Assembly (NCBI GenBank): GCA_963204785.1
Contig: CAUJHG010000047.1
Location: 1 to 64,000, forward strand
Reading direction: 5' to 3'
DNA length: 64,000 bases
From: Pseudomonadota bacterium
GTDB lineage: Bacteria; Pseudomonadota; Gammaproteobacteria; Burkholderiales; Burkholderiaceae_E
A model generated the notes under the pieces. That model did no database searches and was not told the DNA's origin. It saw only the letters and a program-made list of their open reading frames with translations. Numbering within the stretch: position 1 is the stretch's first letter; every line of letters begins with the position of its first letter. Below are positions 1 to 8,111 of this stretch, piece by piece. The position numbers and the translations under genes were made by a program.

Positions 1-49
1 CTCGCGCAACTTCAAGAGCCTGACCTTTTCAATTTTTGGAGTGTTTGAA

Positions 50-280
50 ATGAGCGGAAAGAACCAATGGGTCGTACCCGTCAACGGCGGTGATCAGTGG
101 GGCGTGCGCGGTGAAGGCAACGGTCGTCTTACCTCCGTCCACGGTACGCAACAACAGGCGATTGACCGTGCGCGGGACATCGCCATCAACCAGCAGAGCG
201 AGATGTTCATCCAAGGTCGTGACGGCCAGATCCGTGAGCGCAACAGCTACGGTCATGATCCGTTCCCGCCCAAGGGCTGA
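50..280 (+). CDS. DUF2188 family small protein
   Basis: A 76-residue protein of the DUF2188 type. The pattern WVVPVNGGDQWGVRGEGN, a short spacer, then GTQQQAIDRARDIA and a tail containing RDGQIRERNSYGHDPFPP is the family signature. The function of the family is unknown to me. A GTG at 41 is in frame, but GGAG at 38-41 sits 8 bases before the ATG at 50, so I take 50 as the start. There is no signal peptide or membrane segment. The gene and its upstream region are less GC-rich than the rest of the window and lie beside a tRNA gene on the opposite strand, which would fit acquisition by transfer but does not prove it. Confidence 0.8.
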   Translation: MSGKNQWVVPVNGGDQWGVRGEGNGRLTSVHGTQQQAIDRARDIAINQQSEMFIQGRDGQIRERNSYGHDPFPPKG

Positions 281-291
281 CGTTGCGGCTG

Positions 292-338
292 GCCTCGCGG
301 GTTTGCACGGGCAATGTGGAGCAGCAAACCCGCGAGGC
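292..338. repeat. Perfect 15-bp inverted repeat with 17-nt loop
   Basis: Positions 292-306 (gcctcgcgggtttgc) are exactly complementary to 324-338, with a 17-base loop. It lies 11 bases after the DUF2188 stop codon, so it may be that gene's terminator or mRNA 3' stabiliser, although no T-run follows on either strand. The rest of 281-536 shows no convincing gene. Confidence 0.8.
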
Positions 339-536
339 AACCGTTCCCATCGGCACATGCACAATCCATTGACGAAGAACGCCGCCTGCGTGTGCCACGG
401 CGAAGAAGTTGGCGCAGGTTTCGAGAGAAGATAGGGCAGAACAGGGGCGAACTGGGCGAGTCATGCCGCCCACGCCCGACACGGTTGGCACACGCAGAAT
501 GGCCCGGAAGCCCGCGCAGTGTGCGGAACCCGCAAA

Positions 537-567
537 GGAAAACGCCCAACCGAGAACGGTTGGGCGT
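537..567 (-). terminator. Rho-independent terminator of tRNA-Ala
   Basis: A perfect 10-bp stem (542-551 with 558-567) closes a 6-base loop. On the minus strand it is followed by TTTTCCTT. It begins 8 bases beyond the 3' end of the tRNA gene, which is where the tRNA transcript should end. Confidence 0.85.
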
Positions 568-574
568 CGAATGG

Positions 575-650
<76 letters not shown>

Positions 651-662
651 AACAAGGGCGCG

Positions 663-668
663 ACTATA
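663..668 (-). promoter_or_regulatory. -10 box for tRNA-Ala
   Basis: TATAGT on the minus strand lies 12 bases before the first base of the tRNA, as expected for a promoter starting just upstream of the mature 5' end. No good -35 hexamer is seen at standard spacing. Confidence 0.5.
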
Positions 669-699
669 GCAGATTTCTCCAGTCCCGCGCCAGTCGTGC

Positions 700-1623
700 T
701 CAATCGTCTTTTCGCATCAGCCGCTCGAGCAGCTTGCGGTCCACGGTCGGGGCGAAGAGCTCGATGAAGCTGAGCGCGAAGCCGCGCAGGAAGGCGTCGC
801 GGCGCACCGCGAGCTTCGTGTGGTTGGCGCCGAACAGGTGTCCCACCGGGCGCACGCTCAGGCTGCGGTCGCGGCCCGCGTCGTAGGCCAGATCGGCCAT
901 GATGCCCACGCCCAGCCCGAGGGCGACGTAGGTCTTGATGACGTCGGAGTCGATCGCGGCGAGCACCACGTCGGGCTCCAGGCCGGCATCGGCGAAGGCC
1001 TTGTCGATGCGGCGGCGGCCGGTGAACTCGTGCACGTAGGTGATGATCGGGTGGCGCACCAGCGTCTGCAGGGTCAGCGGCTTGTCGAGCAGCGGGTGCC
1101 GGTTCGGGACCACGACCACGTGCTCCCACTCGAACGCCGGGATGACCAGCAGTTCGGTCTGCTGCTCCGGCACCTCGGTGGCGATCGCGAAGTCCACCTC
1201 GCGTCCCAGCAGCGACTGGGTGATCTGGCGCGGGTTGCCCTGCACCAGCGTCAGCCGCACCGCGGGGTAGCGCTTGCGGAACTCGCGGATCACCGAGGGC
1301 AGCACGTAGCGCGCCTGCGTGTGGGTGGTGGCGATGCGCAGCTCGCCGGAGTCGCGAGCGCGGAAGTCGGCGGTGACCCGTTCGATGCCCTGCACCTCCG
1401 CGAGCACCCGCTGGGCGCGCGCGAGGATCGCCTTGCCGGGCTCGGTGAGGCCGAGCATGCGCTTGCCGTGGCGCACGAAGATGTCGACGCCGAGCTCGGC
1501 CTCGAGCTCGAGGATTCCGCGCGACAGCGCCGGCTGCGAGGTCCCGATCGCCTGGGCCGCGTGGGTGATGTTGAAGTTGTGCCGCGCCGTCTCGTGCACG
1601 AAGCGCAGTTGCTGCAGGTTCAT
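700..1623 (-). CDS. LysR-type regulator, CysB-like
   Basis: A 307-residue LysR family transcription factor. The N-terminal winged helix-turn-helix (about residues 1-60) begins MNLQQLRFVHETARHN and continues with THAAQAIGTSQPALSR, closest to the CysB/Cbl branch that senses sulfur metabolites. The phrase LGVDIFVRHGKRMLGLTEPG is also typical of CysB-like proteins. Residues from about 90 form the type-2 periplasmic-binding-like effector domain. Its ATG overlaps the stop codon of the upstream glycosyltransferase (ATGA), so the two are probably translated from one message. Targets cannot be inferred: no sulfur-assimilation genes lie nearby, so assignment to sulfur control is by family only. Confidence 0.9.
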   Translation of the reverse strand: MNLQQLRFVHETARHNFNITHAAQAIGTSQPALSRGILELEAELGVDIFVRHGKRMLGLTEPGKAILARAQRVLAEVQGIERVTADFRARDSGELRIATTHTQARYVLPSVIREFRKRYPAVRLTLVQGNPRQITQSLLGREVDFAIATEVPEQQTELLVIPAFEWEHVVVVPNRHPLLDKPLTLQTLVRHPIITYVHEFTGRRRIDKAFADAGLEPDVVLAAIDSDVIKTYVALGLGVGIMADLAYDAGRDRSLSVRPVGHLFGANHTKLAVRRDAFLRGFALSFIELFAPTVDRKLLERLMRKDD

Positions 1624-3134
1624 CGGTGGCAGGCGCGCTCGGGGAAGTAGCGGTCGCAAAAATAGCACGGGCCCCGCGGCAGCCAGGTGGGCACCGCGTA
1701 CCAGCGCTGGCGGATCTCCTCGAGCACGCGGTCGCGGTAGGGCTCGTAGCGGAAGCCGTAGCCTTCGACGAAGTGGAAGGTGGCGCCCAGCACCTTCTCC
1801 TGGCGATAGACCACGCGCTCGAAGAAGGGATCGTATTCCTGCCGGATCGGCGCCTCCTTGCTCACCACGAGGAGGTCGCGGCCGGCGAGCGCGCGGAAGT
1901 CGGTGAGGATGTCGTCGTGACGCGCGTGGCTCGAGCCGGCGCCGAAGACGGGGACGTGGCGACCAAGGTTGAAACCGAGGGTGACCGCGGGCGAGTAGCC
2001 GCGCGCGGTGACGACGAAGCGGTCGAGCAGCGGCTCGATGCGCGCGTTCAGCGCCTGGGGCCGCAGCGTCATCACGATGCCCGGGTAGCGCCTGGAGCCC
2101 TCGAACCACTCGATGGGCGCCGCGGCCAGCACGGCGATCGCCAGCCAGTGCAGCGCGGCGAAGGCGGCAGCGAAGCGCAGCGCGCCCCTCATCGCGCCAC
2201 CCCGCCCCGCCCCGCCGGCGCCCAGCGCGAAGAGCATCACCGCGGGCATCACGAAGCTCGCCAGCCAGTGCAGGCCGATGGTCTTGACCGCAGACATCAG
2301 CGCGAAGAGCAGCAAGGGCAGGCCCGCGAGCCAGGCCAGCGCAATGCGCTCGGGAGTCACCAGCCAGCCGCGCCCGCGGCGCGCCAGCGCCCAGGCCACA
2401 GGCGGCGTGAGCACGTAGACCACCGAGACCAGGTACACCAGCGGCGTGCCCAGCGACCACCCGGCGTTGTCGTGCCGGTTGACCAGGTTGAACATCAGGT
2501 TGGGCCAGCAGTTCTGCGCGTTCCAGGCGATCTGCAGCAGCGCGGCGGGCAGGCTGGCCAGGACGATCAGCGCGAGCCCCTTCAGCCCTTGTCCGCCGGG
2601 GCGCGTCACCGCGTGCGCGAAGATCGCCAGCGCGAGCAGCCCGGCGAAGTACTTGGAGAGCAGCGCCCCGCCCAGCAGCGCCCCGGTCAGCAGGTAGGCC
2701 GCGGCGCGCCCGGTGCGCAGCGCGCGCAGGTAGGCGGCCACGGTGGCCGCGCAGAACAGCATCAGCGGCACGTCGGTGGTGATCGCGACGTTCCAGGCGT
2801 TCAGCGGAACCAGCAGCACCAGCGTGGCGGCGTTCCAGGCGAGCGCCGCCCCGTGGCGCGCGAGCGTCGCGGCCACCAGCCACCCGATCAGCGGCGGCGC
2901 CAGCAGCGCGGGCAGGCGCAGCACGAAGGGGTGGTCGGACACCGCCGACAGCGCCGCGAGCCACCAGCCCACCATCGGCGGGTGGTCGTAGAAGCCCCAG
3001 TCGGGCTTCCTGCCCCAGGTGTGGAAGTAGGCCTCGTCGCCGGTGATCGGCAGCCAGGCGGCCAGCACGCCGCGCAGCACCAGGCTGACGGCGGCCACCG
3101 CGAGGAATCGTCGGAATTCGGGAGTGCGGGTCAT
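1620..3134 (-). CDS. GT39/ArnT-like membrane glycosyltransferase
   Basis: A 504-residue integral membrane protein resembling the dolichyl-phosphomannose mannosyltransferase/ArnT group, which moves a sugar from a lipid carrier to a surface acceptor on the periplasmic side. The hallmark is the first periplasmic loop with ITGDEAYFHTWG and WGFYDHPPMVGWW, carrying the acidic residues used in metal or donor binding. About ten hydrophobic segments follow, then a soluble tail of about 130 residues. I chose the ATG at 3134 because it directly precedes the first membrane helix; a GTG at 3263 would add a charged extension. The sugar and acceptor are unknown. It is coupled to the downstream CysB-like regulator by an ATGA overlap. 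Confidence 0.85.
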   Translation of the reverse strand: MTRTPEFRRFLAVAAVSLVLRGVLAAWLPITGDEAYFHTWGRKPDWGFYDHPPMVGWWLAALSAVSDHPFVLRLPALLAPPLIGWLVAATLARHGAALAWNAATLVLLVPLNAWNVAITTDVPLMLFCAATVAAYLRALRTGRAAAYLLTGALLGGALLSKYFAGLLALAIFAHAVTRPGGQGLKGLALIVLASLPAALLQIAWNAQNCWPNLMFNLVNRHDNAGWSLGTPLVYLVSVVYVLTPPVAWALARRGRGWLVTPERIALAWLAGLPLLLFALMSAVKTIGLHWLASFVMPAVMLFALGAGGAGRGGAMRGALRFAAAFAALHWLAIAVLAAAPIEWFEGSRRYPGIVMTLRPQALNARIEPLLDRFVVTARGYSPAVTLGFNLGRHVPVFGAGSSHARHDDILTDFRALAGRDLLVVSKEAPIRQEYDPFFERVVYRQEKVLGATFHFVEGYGFRYEPYRDRVLEEIRQRWYAVPTWLPRGPCYFCDRYFPERACHR

Positions 3135-3214
3135 CGGGGGAGGGTCGGAGCGCGCCAGGCGGGGAGCATATAAAGAAAAGGCGCACGTCGCCGTGCGCCC
3201 GAAAACGGCAGCAT
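3131..3214 (-). other. Possible 27-codon leader ORF upstream of the glycosyltransferase
   Basis: On the minus strand an ATG at 3214 is preceded by a purine-rich GGAGGAGGAGAGG stretch and opens a 27-codon frame (MLPFSGARRRAPFLY and on). Its TGA overlaps the glycosyltransferase ATG as ATGA. The terminator-like hairpin at 3171-3199 lies inside this frame. This could be a coupled leader peptide or an attenuator, or simply a chance frame. The peptide resembles nothing I recognise. Confidence 0.35.
3171..3199 (-). terminator. Rho-independent terminator or attenuator
   Basis: The minus strand forms an 8-bp stem (GGCGCACG with CGTGCGCC, 3180-3187 and 3192-3199) with a 4-base loop, followed at once by TTTTCTTTA. 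It stands about 200 bases after the lptG stop and 36 bases before the glycosyltransferase start, so it either ends the lptFG message or attenuates the downstream pair. Nothing else gene-like is visible between 3215 and 3403. Confidence 0.75.
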
Positions 3215-3403
3215 TGCTGCCTCTCCTCCTCCTCGATCCTTCGCGCGCGCCGTGACGGTGCACGGTCCGCGAAACGAAACGATCCTAGCCAATCGGGCGG
3301 CACGCGTCCACGGTTTGCGTCTACTGGACATCCCTGATTGCGATGCCGGAGAACCCCGGGAAGCGGGGACGCACAGCGACTTCGGCAAGGTCTGCATCGC
3401 CGC

Positions 3404-4537
3404 TCAGCGTGCCCGGTCGACCCAGGCGAGCATTCCCATCGCCATCACCAGCGCGATCGCACTGGGCACGCCCGCGGCCAGCCAGGCAGGCCAGGTGTTG
3501 AGCAGGCCGAGGTGGGAGAACAGACCGTTGAGAAAGTGGAAGGCCACGCCGAGCATGATGCCCGCGAAGACCTTGTAGCCGATCCCGCCGGCGCGCGACT
3601 GCAGATAGGCGAAGGGCAGCGCCAGCGCCATCATCACGATCACCGCGACCGGATAGAAGACCTTCTTCCACAGCGCGATCTCGTAGCGGTCGGCGCGCTG
3701 CTGGTTCTCGCGCAGGTGCTGCACGTAGCGGAACAGCGACCACGCCGACATCCGCTCGGGCACCAGCGTGAGCACGCCGAGGATCTCGGGAGTGAGCTCG
3801 GAGCTCCAGTCGTGCTCGGCCAGTTGCGTGCGATGGGCGGCCAGCGCGACGGTGCTGTCGGCAACGCGCATCGGCTCGAAGACGGTGCGCTGCACCGAGC
3901 GCATCCGCCAGGCCGACGGCGGGCGAAAGCTCGCGCTGTCGGCATTCAGGATTTCCACCAGCCGGAACTCCGGGTCGAATTCGTATACGCGCACTGCGCG
4001 CATCGAGGTGTCCGGCATGACCTCGGCGGCGTTGACGAAGCGCAGCCGCTTCACGGTGCCCTGGGCGTCCTTCAGCGTGTCCTTGATCCACACGCCGGAG
4101 CGGAACTGGGCGCCAATGGTTCCGCCCATCGCGCCCAGCCGGATCTGCTGGGCCAGGCGCTCGGCCGGCGGGGTGAGCAGTTCGCCGAAGAGCACGGTGG
4201 CCAGCGCGATCAGCGCGCCCACCGAGGTGATCGAGACCAGCGCCCGGCGACGCGACAGCCCCGCGGCGCGCATCGCGGTGTACTCGGAGTGCGACGCGAA
4301 CTGCGCGAGTGCGAAGATGGTGCCGATCAGCGCCGCGATCGGCATCAGCTCGTAGACGTGGCCCGGGACGTTCAGCGTGACGAAGGCCAGCGCATGCTGC
4401 ACGCGATAGCCGCCGCGGCCGATGTCGTCGAGCTCGTTGACGAAGTCGAAGAAGGTGAACAGCGCGAGAAAGGCCGCAAGCACGAAGACGATCGCGCCGA
4501 CGATCTCGCGGGCGAGGTAGCGGCCGATCAGCGTCAT
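3404..4537 (-). CDS. lptG: LPS export ABC transporter permease LptG
   Basis: A 377-residue inner-membrane permease. With LptF and the ATPase LptB it extracts lipopolysaccharide from the inner membrane and passes it to the LptCAD bridge. Six membrane segments are visible: three near the N terminus (the first about residues 13-33) and three at the C terminus, flanking a periplasmic beta-jellyroll region of about 160 residues. The opening MTLIGRYLAREI and the VNELDDIGRGGY region are typical of LptG. The ATG overlaps the lptF stop (ATGA), so lptF and lptG form a coupled operon. lptB and lptC are not in this window, as is usual. Confidence 0.95.
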   Translation of the reverse strand: MTLIGRYLAREIVGAIVFVLAAFLALFTFFDFVNELDDIGRGGYRVQHALAFVTLNVPGHVYELMPIAALIGTIFALAQFASHSEYTAMRAAGLSRRRALVSITSVGALIALATVLFGELLTPPAERLAQQIRLGAMGGTIGAQFRSGVWIKDTLKDAQGTVKRLRFVNAAEVMPDTSMRAVRVYEFDPEFRLVEILNADSASFRPPSAWRMRSVQRTVFEPMRVADSTVALAAHRTQLAEHDWSSELTPEILGVLTLVPERMSAWSLFRYVQHLRENQQRADRYEIALWKKVFYPVAVIVMMALALPFAYLQSRAGGIGYKVFAGIMLGVAFHFLNGLFSHLGLLNTWPAWLAAGVPSAIALVMAMGMLAWVDRAR

Positions 4538-5625
4538 GCCGCCCTCCTGCGCAGCGACCAGCGGCGACGCGGCAGGCGCAGCCGCCGCCAGAACAGCCAG
4601 CCGGCGATCGCCAGCAGCACTGCGTGGGTGATCCAGACCGCCACGGTGAAGTCCGCCCGGCCCTGCGAGACCCAGGCCTGGCTCAGCGACAGCAGGTTGC
4701 TGTAGGTGACGTAGATCAGCAGCGCGACGATCAGGTTCACCGAACGGCCCGCGCGCGGGTTGAACGAGGACAGCGGGATCGCCAGCAGCGCCAGCACGAC
4801 CGCGGACACGGGCAGGCCGATGCGCCAGAGCAGTTCGCCCAGGTCGCGCCGGGACCGGTCGGTCAGCAGCCGCAGCGTGCTCTTGGCCTTGGAGGATTCG
4901 TCGCGCACTGCGACCGCCTTCGGCTCCAGGCGCAGGCCGTAGCGCTCGAACTCCATCAGCCGGAACGCGGCGGCAGCGGCGTCGCCGTCGTAGCGGCGCC
5001 CCTTGTCCAGGACGAGGAATCGCTCGCCGGTCTCGTCGCCCTCGATGCTGCCGCCGGCCGCCACCACCAGGGTCAGCCGCCCTGCCTGCTGCTGCGTGAC
5101 GAAAACGTTGCGCACCGACCGCTGGTCGTCGCTGATCGCCTCGACGAAGAACACGCGCGAGGACGAAGCCGACTCGCGGAACTGCCCGGCAGCGACCTGC
5201 GAGACGTCCTCGCGCTGCTCGAAGCGGCTGCGGTACTCGGCGGTCTGGCGGTTGGCCCAGGGCCCTGCGAAGAAGGCGACCAGCGCGATCAGCACGACGA
5301 AGGGCGTGGCGAAGCCGAGCACCGGGCGCACCCAGTCGACCAGGCTGCGGCCGCTGGCGAACCACACCACCATCTCGGAGTCGCGATAGGCGCGCGTGAT
5401 CGCCAGCAGCACCGAGATGTACAGCGTGAGCACCAGCAGGATCGGCAGCGCGTTGATCGCGCTGAACGCGATCAGGGGCACCAGGCTGGCGGTGTCGACC
5501 TTGCCACCGGCGGCGCGTCCGAGCATGCGGATCAGCGTGGTGGTCACCATCACCGTGAACAGCGTGGCGAAGACCACTCCGGCCAGGTTGGCGAGATCGC
5601 GGCGCAGGGCTTTGGTGAAGAGCAT
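4534..5625 (-). CDS. lptF: LPS export ABC transporter permease LptF
   Basis: A 363-residue paralogue and partner of LptG in the LptB2FG complex. It starts MLFTKALRRDLANL, as many betaproteobacterial LptF proteins do, and has three N-terminal and three C-terminal membrane helices around a periplasmic domain. I place the start at 5625 because the upstream in-frame sequence is arginine- and proline-rich and not membrane-like. The gene is divergent from pepA with about 120 bases between them, the standard arrangement in Burkholderiales. LPS export is essential in most Gram-negative bacteria, so the pair is probably essential. Confidence 0.95.
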   Translation of the reverse strand: MLFTKALRRDLANLAGVVFATLFTVMVTTTLIRMLGRAAGGKVDTASLVPLIAFSAINALPILLVLTLYISVLLAITRAYRDSEMVVWFASGRSLVDWVRPVLGFATPFVVLIALVAFFAGPWANRQTAEYRSRFEQREDVSQVAAGQFRESASSSRVFFVEAISDDQRSVRNVFVTQQQAGRLTLVVAAGGSIEGDETGERFLVLDKGRRYDGDAAAAAFRLMEFERYGLRLEPKAVAVRDESSKAKSTLRLLTDRSRRDLGELLWRIGLPVSAVVLALLAIPLSSFNPRAGRSVNLIVALLIYVTYSNLLSLSQAWVSQGRADFTVAVWITHAVLLAIAGWLFWRRLRLPRRRWSLRRRAA

Positions 5626-5713
5626 GGACGCAGGCGGCTCGTTGCGCGCAGCGCGGCCCCAGGGAAACGGATCCCGGGCGGGCCCGACGCCCGGCCCGTG
5701 AGGGGCCGGACCG

Positions 5714-5719
5714 TATAAT
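5714..5719 (+). promoter_or_regulatory. -10 box for pepA
   Basis: A perfect TATAAT lies 28 bases before the pepA ATG in the divergent lptF-pepA intergenic region. No recognisable -35 hexamer is present at 16-18 bases. Confidence 0.5.
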
Positions 5720-5746
5720 CGGCCGGTCGCCCAACGGGATGCTGCA

Positions 5747-7234
5747 ATGCAATTCAGTATAAAGACTTCCACCGCCGAATCGCTGAAAACCGCCTGTGCA
5801 GTCGTCCCGGTGCTGCCCGGGCGCAAGCTGGGCCCGGCCGGGGCCGCGCTCGACCAGGCGCTGTCGGGCGCGCTGGGCACTGCGCTCGCGCACGGCGACC
5901 TCCCGGCCAAGGCCGGCTCCACCCTGCTCTTGTACGGCGAGGCCCGACGCGCTGCGCGGGTGCTGCTGGTGTCGATGGGCGAGGAGTCTCCGGTTTCCGA
6001 GAAGAGCTTCGGCGAGGCCGTGCGCGGCGCGCTGCGCCACCTGGGGACCCTGTCCGGCGCCGATGCAGTGTCCTTGCTGCAGGAGGCCGAGGTCGACGGG
6101 CGCAGCTTCGCGTGGCGGCTGCGCGCGCAGGTCGGGGCTGCGCGCGAGGCGGCCTACCGTTTCGAGCGGATGAAGTCGAAGAAGGAAGCGCAGCCGGTGA
6201 AACCCGAACGGCTGGCCTTCCTGGTCGAGCGTGCCGGCGCGGCGGATGCGCAGCGCGAAGTCGGCGAGGCGGTGGCCCTGGCCAACGGGGTCGATCTCGC
6301 CAAGGATCTCGGCAACCTGCCGGGCAACGTCTGCACGCCGGCCTACCTGGCCGACGAGGCCCGCAAGCTCGCCCGCGAGCACAAGCTGAAGGTGCAGGTC
6401 CTCGAGCGTCGCCAGATGGAAGCGCTCAGGATGGGCGCCCTGCTCGCAGTGGCCCAGGGCTCCGAGCAGCCACCGCGCCTGATCGTCCTGCAGTACCGCG
6501 GCGGGCCTGCGAAGCAGGCGCCCGTGGTCCTGGTGGGCAAGGGCATCACCTTCGACACCGGCGGCATCTCGCTGAAGCCTCCCGCCGAGATGGACGAGAT
6601 GAAGTACGACATGTGCGGCGCCGCCTCGGTGCTGGGCACGCTGCGCGCGGTCGCCGAGATGAAGCTGCCGATCAACGTGGTCGGCGTGATCCCTTCGGCC
6701 GAGAACATGCCCGGCGGCGGCGCCACCCGACCCGGCGACGTGGTCACGAGCATGTCGGGGCAGACGATCGAGATCCTCAACACCGACGCCGAAGGGCGCC
6801 TGATCCTGTGCGACGCGCTCAGCTACGTCGAGCGCTTCAAGCCGGCTGCGGTGATCGACATCGCCACGCTGACCGGCGCCTGCGTGATCGCGCTCGGGCA
6901 TCACAACAGCGGCATGTTCAGTCCGAACGACACGCTGGCCGACGAGCTGCTGGCCGCCGGCCGCGAGAGCGGCGACCGCTGCTGGCGCATGCCGCTGGAC
7001 GAGGAATACCAGGAGCAGCTGAAATCGCCGTTCGCCGACGTCGGCAACGTCGGTGGACGCGCTGCCGGAGCGGTCACCGCCGCGTGCTTCCTCGCGCGCT
7101 TCACAAAGGCCTACGACTGGGCCCACCTCGACATCGCCGGCACCGCCTGGCGTTCCGGCAACGCCAAGGGCGCCAGCGGCCGGCCGGTGCCGCTGCTGAC
7201 CGGCTTCCTCGCCGCCCGCGCCGGGAGCCGATGA
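5747..7234 (+). CDS. pepA: Leucyl aminopeptidase (M17)
   Basis: A 495-residue cytosolic dinuclear-metal aminopeptidase that removes N-terminal residues, Leu preferred, during peptide turnover. E. coli PepA also binds DNA and acts in Xer recombination. The catalytic domain carries [16 protein letters not shown], supplying metal-binding Lys and Asp, and the family signature NTDAEGRL at residues 345-352. Length matches the family. The start at 5747 follows a clear -10 box. holC overlaps the stop codon (ATGA), an arrangement common in proteobacteria. Confidence 0.96.
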   Translation: MQFSIKTSTAESLKTACAVVPVLPGRKLGPAGAALDQALSGALGTALAHGDLPAKAGSTLLLYGEARRAARVLLVSMGEESPVSEKSFGEAVRGALRHLGTLSGADAVSLLQEAEVDGRSFAWRLRAQVGAAREAAYRFERMKSKKEAQPVKPERLAFLVERAGAADAQREVGEAVALANGVDLAKDLGNLPGNVCTPAYLADEARKLAREHKLKVQVLERRQMEALRMGALLAVAQGSEQPPRLIVLQYRGGPAKQAPVVLVGKGITFDTGGISLKPPAEMDEMKYDMCGAASVLGTLRAVAEMKLPINVVGVIPSAENMPGGGATRPGDVVTSMSGQTIEILNTDAEGRLILCDALSYVERFKPAAVIDIATLTGACVIALGHHNSGMFSPNDTLADELLAAGRESGDRCWRMPLDEEYQEQLKSPFADVGNVGGRAAGAVTAACFLARFTKAYDWAHLDIAGTAWRSGNAKGASGRPVPLLTGFLAARAGSR

Positions 7235-7650
7235 CCCGGGTCGACTTCCATTTCAACGCGACCGACAAGCTCGGCTACGCGTGCCGGCTGGTGCGCAAGA
7301 TCCGCCGCACCGGCCCGCGGGTGGTCGTGTTCGGCGATCCGCTGACCCTCGCGGAGTTCGACCGCCTGCTCTGGACCTTCTCCCAGCTCGACTTCATCCC
7401 GCACGTGCATGCCGGCGACCCGCTCGCCGGGCGCACGCCGGTGATCCTGTGCAGCGAGGCTGGCGAGACGCCGCACTCGGACGTCCTGGTCAACCTGTCG
7501 CACGGCACGCCGCCCTTCTTCAGCCGCTTCGAACGGCTGTTCGAGGTGGTGTCTTGCGACGCGCGCGACCGTTCCCTGGCGCGCGAGCGCTGGCGCTTCT
7601 ACCGCGATCGCGGCTATCCGCTGGCGGGGCACCAGCTCGCGTCGGGATGA
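7231..7650 (+). CDS. holC: DNA polymerase III subunit chi
   Basis: A 139-residue chi subunit of the DNA polymerase III clamp-loader complex, which links the loader (through psi) to single-strand-binding protein. The fold begins [23 protein letters not shown] and includes [16 protein letters not shown] and the end motif [17 protein letters not shown], all typical of HolC. The ATG overlaps the pepA stop. The pepA-holC-valS order is conserved; here one DUF2486 gene is inserted before valS. Confidence 0.93.
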   Translation: MTRVDFHFNATDKLGYACRLVRKIRRTGPRVVVFGDPLTLAEFDRLLWTFSQLDFIPHVHAGDPLAGRTPVILCSEAGETPHSDVLVNLSHGTPPFFSRFERLFEVVSCDARDRSLARERWRFYRDRGYPLAGHQLASG

Positions 7651-7678
7651 ACGGGGTCGCTGCGACCAGGAACGCCCG

Positions 7679-8074
7679 ATGACGGCACCGACCGACCCGC
7701 CCCTCTCCGACCCGTCGGGTCTGCCCGAGGACGATCCGATCCCCCTGCTGACGGAGGTGATCGCGATTCCGGACGCGGCGCCCGCGGAGCAGCCCGCTCC
7801 GCTGCCCGGGACCGACCGGGCGGTGCTGGCCAGACAGGTGCACGACGACATGCTCGAGCGCCTGCTGGGCCGCACGGATGCCCTGTTCGAGGAGTCGCTG
7901 CGCACCACGCTGGACGCGATCGTCGCGCGCGCCGCTGCGCAACTGCAGGCGGAACTGCAGCCGGCGCTCACGCAGCTCGCACGCGAGCTGATCGCGCGCG
8001 CGCTCGCCGAGGAGCTCGCCGCGCTGCAGGCGCAGCCTGCGCGCCGGGCCGACCAGGACGAGGCGCCGATATAA
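7679..8074 (+). CDS. DUF2486 family protein
   Basis: A 131-residue acidic protein of the DUF2486 type found between holC and valS in Burkholderiaceae. The first half is a proline- and acid-rich low-complexity segment with [14 protein letters not shown], the recognisable family piece. The second half is one or two long amphipathic alpha-helices rich in Ala, Leu and Arg that could form a coiled coil. There is no signal peptide or enzyme motif and its function is unknown. Its TAA stop lies inside the TATAAT that probably serves valS. Confidence 0.75.
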   Translation: MTAPTDPPLSDPSGLPEDDPIPLLTEVIAIPDAAPAEQPAPLPGTDRAVLARQVHDDMLERLLGRTDALFEESLRTTLDAIVARAAAQLQAELQPALTQLARELIARALAEELAALQAQPARRADQDEAPI

Positions 8075-8075
8075 T
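8070..8075 (+). promoter_or_regulatory. -10 box for valS overlapping a stop codon
   Basis: TATAAT lies 36 bases before the valS ATG. Its third to fifth bases (8072-8074) are the stop codon of the DUF2486 gene. No clear -35 hexamer is visible. Confidence 0.45.
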
Positions 8076-8111
8076 CCGCCGCTCGTCCAGGCACTCGTAC
8101 GGCCCTCCCCC

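Noticed and set aside
3404-7126. 1240-codon minus-strand frame covering lptG and the pepA region
   Set aside because: Only 3404-4537 is LptG; the rest is antisense to pepA or out of frame with lptF.
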